This document shows positions 62,289 to 64,000 of a DNA stretch of 64,000 nt, one piece after another (within the stretch, counting starts at the first letter, position 1; each line of letters starts with the position of its first letter). The DNA is from Peromyscus leucopus (taxonomy: Eukaryota > Chordata > Mammalia > Rodentia > Cricetidae). The notes under the pieces are model-generated. The model saw nothing but the letters and a program-made list of their open reading frames with translations, had not been told where the DNA came from and made no database searches. A program made the translations under genes and the position numbers. Where the stretch lies: NCBI RefSeq assembly GCF_004664715.2, contig NC_051082.1, positions 8,004,498 to 8,068,497 of the forward strand. The letters are read 5' to 3'.

Positions 62289-62352
62289 GTGGGCTGGAGA
62301 GACAGCTGAGCTGTTAAAGGCTAGGCTTATAACCAAAAATATAAAAAAAATG
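62289..62352 (+). repeat. B2/B3 SINE head fragment
   Basis: 'gggctggagagacagctgag' with a short A-rich tail. Only the tRNA-derived head remains. Confidence 0.7.
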
Positions 62353-62882
62353 AAATGCTTGATGAGGCCAGAAGTGTTTCAGACTTGGGATCATTTTAGA
62401 TTTTAGAATATTTACATATTGTTAATAAGGTGTCTTGGGGGGAGTAGATCTGAATATGAAATTCGCTTTTATTCTAAATGCACCTTATTTGAATGACATG
62501 AAAGCAAAATTAATTGTACGTGGTGTCTGTAATGACTTTGAAATAAAATTTCATGGTCTCATATTTTCCACTCATAGCGTCACGTTGGCTCTGATTTTTA
62601 CATTTCATATTTTGGATGCTCAGGTTATGGGCATGCAGCCTAGCCTAGAGGGCATAGAGCAATAGCGTGTCAACTACGACCTTAGTTTAGGTTTTATATT
62701 GTAGCATGCTCTAGAATTGCAAAAGTCAGTCTGGGCTTTAGGCAGGAACTGCCCCAGGAGGCTCTGGGTGGCCCCACCATGTAGGGTTAGGTGTGGCAAT
62801 CCACGGCAGACACTTAGTGTCACCTAAGCAGCAATGACTGGTTTGGTAAGAATAGTCAAGAAAACTCGGATAGGCAGTCTCT
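62353..62882. other. Unique, AT-rich sequence
   Basis: Nothing was recognised. A 76-codon frame (62435-62665) is unsupported. Confidence 0.4.
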
Positions 62883-62883
62883 A

Positions 62884-63147
62884 ATTTCTGCATGCATGCG
62901 TGCGTGCATGCATGTGCATGTTCATGAGTATGTGCACATATGTGGTTGTGTGAGTCAACATTTGGTGTTTCCCCCTATCACTCACCACCTTATTTTTTTT
63001 GAGGCAGGGTCTCTCACTGCCGGCCAGTGAGTCCCAGGGATCCTCCTGTCTCTGTCTCCCCTGTCCTGAGATTGCAGGGACATACAAGCACATGCCACCA
63101 GGCCCAGTCAGCAATATACTTATCAGCTGAGCTGTCTCCCCAGCCCC
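62884..63147 (-). repeat. RSINE/B4-like SINE (antisense) with TGCA-rich tail
   Basis: The tail 'catgcatgcgtgcgtgcatg' is followed by 'tttttgaggcagggtctctc', 'agcacatgccaccaggccca' and 'gctgagctgtctccccagcc', a complete reversed RSINE. The alternating purine-pyrimidine tail has Z-DNA potential. Confidence 0.85.
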
Positions 63148-63268
63148 TCCAGTTTCTAAGAACTACATATTCAGAGAGCTGTGTCTGCCCAGGTATGTAA
63201 ACTTCTGCAAACCCAGATAGGTCAGGGTGGGGATAAAGAGGGCAAATGAGGTGTGGGGGGTACAAACC
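63148..63268. other. Short unique stretch
   Basis: Nothing was recognised. Confidence 0.3.
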
Positions 63269-63485
63269 GCAGTGATAGACTCCTTCTCAGTACAGGTCTG
63301 CAGTGATAGGCTCCTTCTCAGTACAGGTCTGCAGTGATAGGCTCCTTCTCAGTACAGGTCTGCAGTGATAGGCTTCTTCTCAGAGCAGGTCTGCAGTGAT
63401 AGGCTTCTTCTCAGAGCAGGTCTGCAGTGATAGGCTCCTTCTCAGTACAGGTCTGCAGTGATAGGCTCCTTCTTGGTACATTTCT
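63269..63485 (+). repeat. Minisatellite: seven phased 31-bp units
   Basis: Exactly seven copies of a 31-bp unit (gcagtgataggctccttctc followed by agtacaggtct) lie head to tail. Copies 2, 3 and 6 are identical to each other. Copies 4 and 5 share four changes (cttcttctcagagc). Copy 1 has agac in place of aggc, and copy 7 is diverged at its end. The last unit runs directly into unique sequence. Confidence 0.98.
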
Positions 63486-63862
63486 GCTGACAATGCCAGC
63501 CAAGGTGATTTAAACCAGCCCTTCCACTAGACATGGCCAGTGGAATGTACATACATCTCCACCTTACAACCTTTTAGGATTCCAGAGAGCCCCTAAGGAA
63601 AATTCACCAAAACCTTGGATGCCAGAGGCCCAGAGAGTTGACACCAACATCTGTAAAGCCTGATTATAATGGAGAGCTAAGAAGTCAGGGTCATTTCAAG
63701 GCCCTTTCCAGGGCAAGAGCAAAGGGAGGCACTCAGGGTTGGCCAAGGGGAGGAGGCCTATGCACTCTCCTGACTTTTGGTTTGGATCCTAAAAGGCCAA
63801 ATTCTAGAAGGAAGGGTGATGTGGGAGGAGCCAAGCTCTAGCAGAGACCACAGCTCATCACT
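63486..63862. other. Unique sequence
   Basis: Nothing was recognised. A 67-codon frame (63638-63841) is unsupported. Confidence 0.4.
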
Positions 63863-63892
63863 GACCTGCTCAAACGCCTGAACTTGGTTCAG

Positions 63893-63974
63893 ATGACTTG
63901 GTTCATTCTATCAGCAACTTGAAAGAAGCCACTATACAGGCCTCGGATGACTTCTACAAGGAAAGTTTGCTAAT
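63893..63974 (+). other. Low-confidence candidate coding exon at window edge
   Basis: The frame that is open from 63865 reads DLVHSISNLKEATIQASDDF and then YKESLL, a plausible helical, polar protein segment. It meets a consensus splice donor, AAT|GTGAGT, at 63974/63975. The candidate acceptor (cttggttcag, ending 63892) has a weak pyrimidine tract. I cannot link the peptide to a known protein, and chance remains a good explanation. Confidence 0.22.
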
Positions 63975-64000
63975 GTGAGTCTAAGGTGTGCATGTAAGGA

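Noticed and set aside
63269..63485. Regular 31-bp repeats, considered as a CRISPR array
   Set aside because: The units are contiguous with no spacers, and the genome is mammalian. It is a minisatellite.

Overview
This window is nuclear DNA from a muroid rodent and contains no gene that I can support with confidence. The retroposons identify the host. They include full-length B1 elements with 7SL-derived signatures, B2 elements with the tRNA-derived head, several B3- and B4/RSINE-like elements, L1 fragments, and rodent LTR families. The B1 3' half reads 'aggaaaggtgcaaagctaca' or 'caggacaggcaccaaaacta', which I associate with cricetids (hamsters, voles, deer mice) more than with Mus or Rattus. 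The two related ERV2-type LTRs resemble the mysTR/MYSERV group. The species itself is inferred, not shown.

Layout. Bases 1-13,000 are unique sequence with scattered SINEs, an LTR-like element near 1 kb and two more near 5.6 and 9.2 kb. Bases 14,100-17,900 are poor in young repeats and hold three blocks rich in homeodomain-, octamer- and SOX-like motifs, which look like candidate regulatory elements. From 18 to 31 kb there are L1 pieces, one of them interrupted by an LTR-like repeat, further SINEs, and a cluster of LTR-like repeats at 29.3-31.2 kb. A block at 26.2-26.6 kb has three octamer-type sites in 38 bp. Bases 33.5-39.4 kb are AT-rich and transposon-dense: an antisense L1, an ERV LTR inside an LTR-like repeat, a second LTR of the same family in inverse orientation 2 kb away, and a 236-bp ATCC-type microsatellite. 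Bases 40.2-40.9 and 46.7-47.6 kb are two more candidate conserved blocks, separated by B2/B4/LTR copies and a short hAT-type element. Bases 48-64 kb are mostly unique, with ancient L2, MIR and L1M fragments, a CCAAT-box array at 48.0-48.15 kb, long tetranucleotide repeats at 58.5-59.3 kb and two minisatellites, one with a 41-bp unit near 57.5 kb and one with seven perfectly phased 31-bp units at 63.27 kb.

Function. All but one of the open reading frames in the window are short, lie in repeats or low-complexity DNA, or occur at the length expected by chance. The possible exception is an 82-bp candidate exon at the extreme right edge, with a good splice donor but a weak acceptor. The window therefore reads as intergenic or intronic sequence, possibly a regulatory domain of a developmental gene that lies outside it. 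I found no rRNA or tRNA gene, CRISPR array or coherent multi-gene system. Coordinates of old repeats are approximate to about 10-30 bp. Family names are given only where a diagnostic motif was recognised, and no alignment or database search was run.
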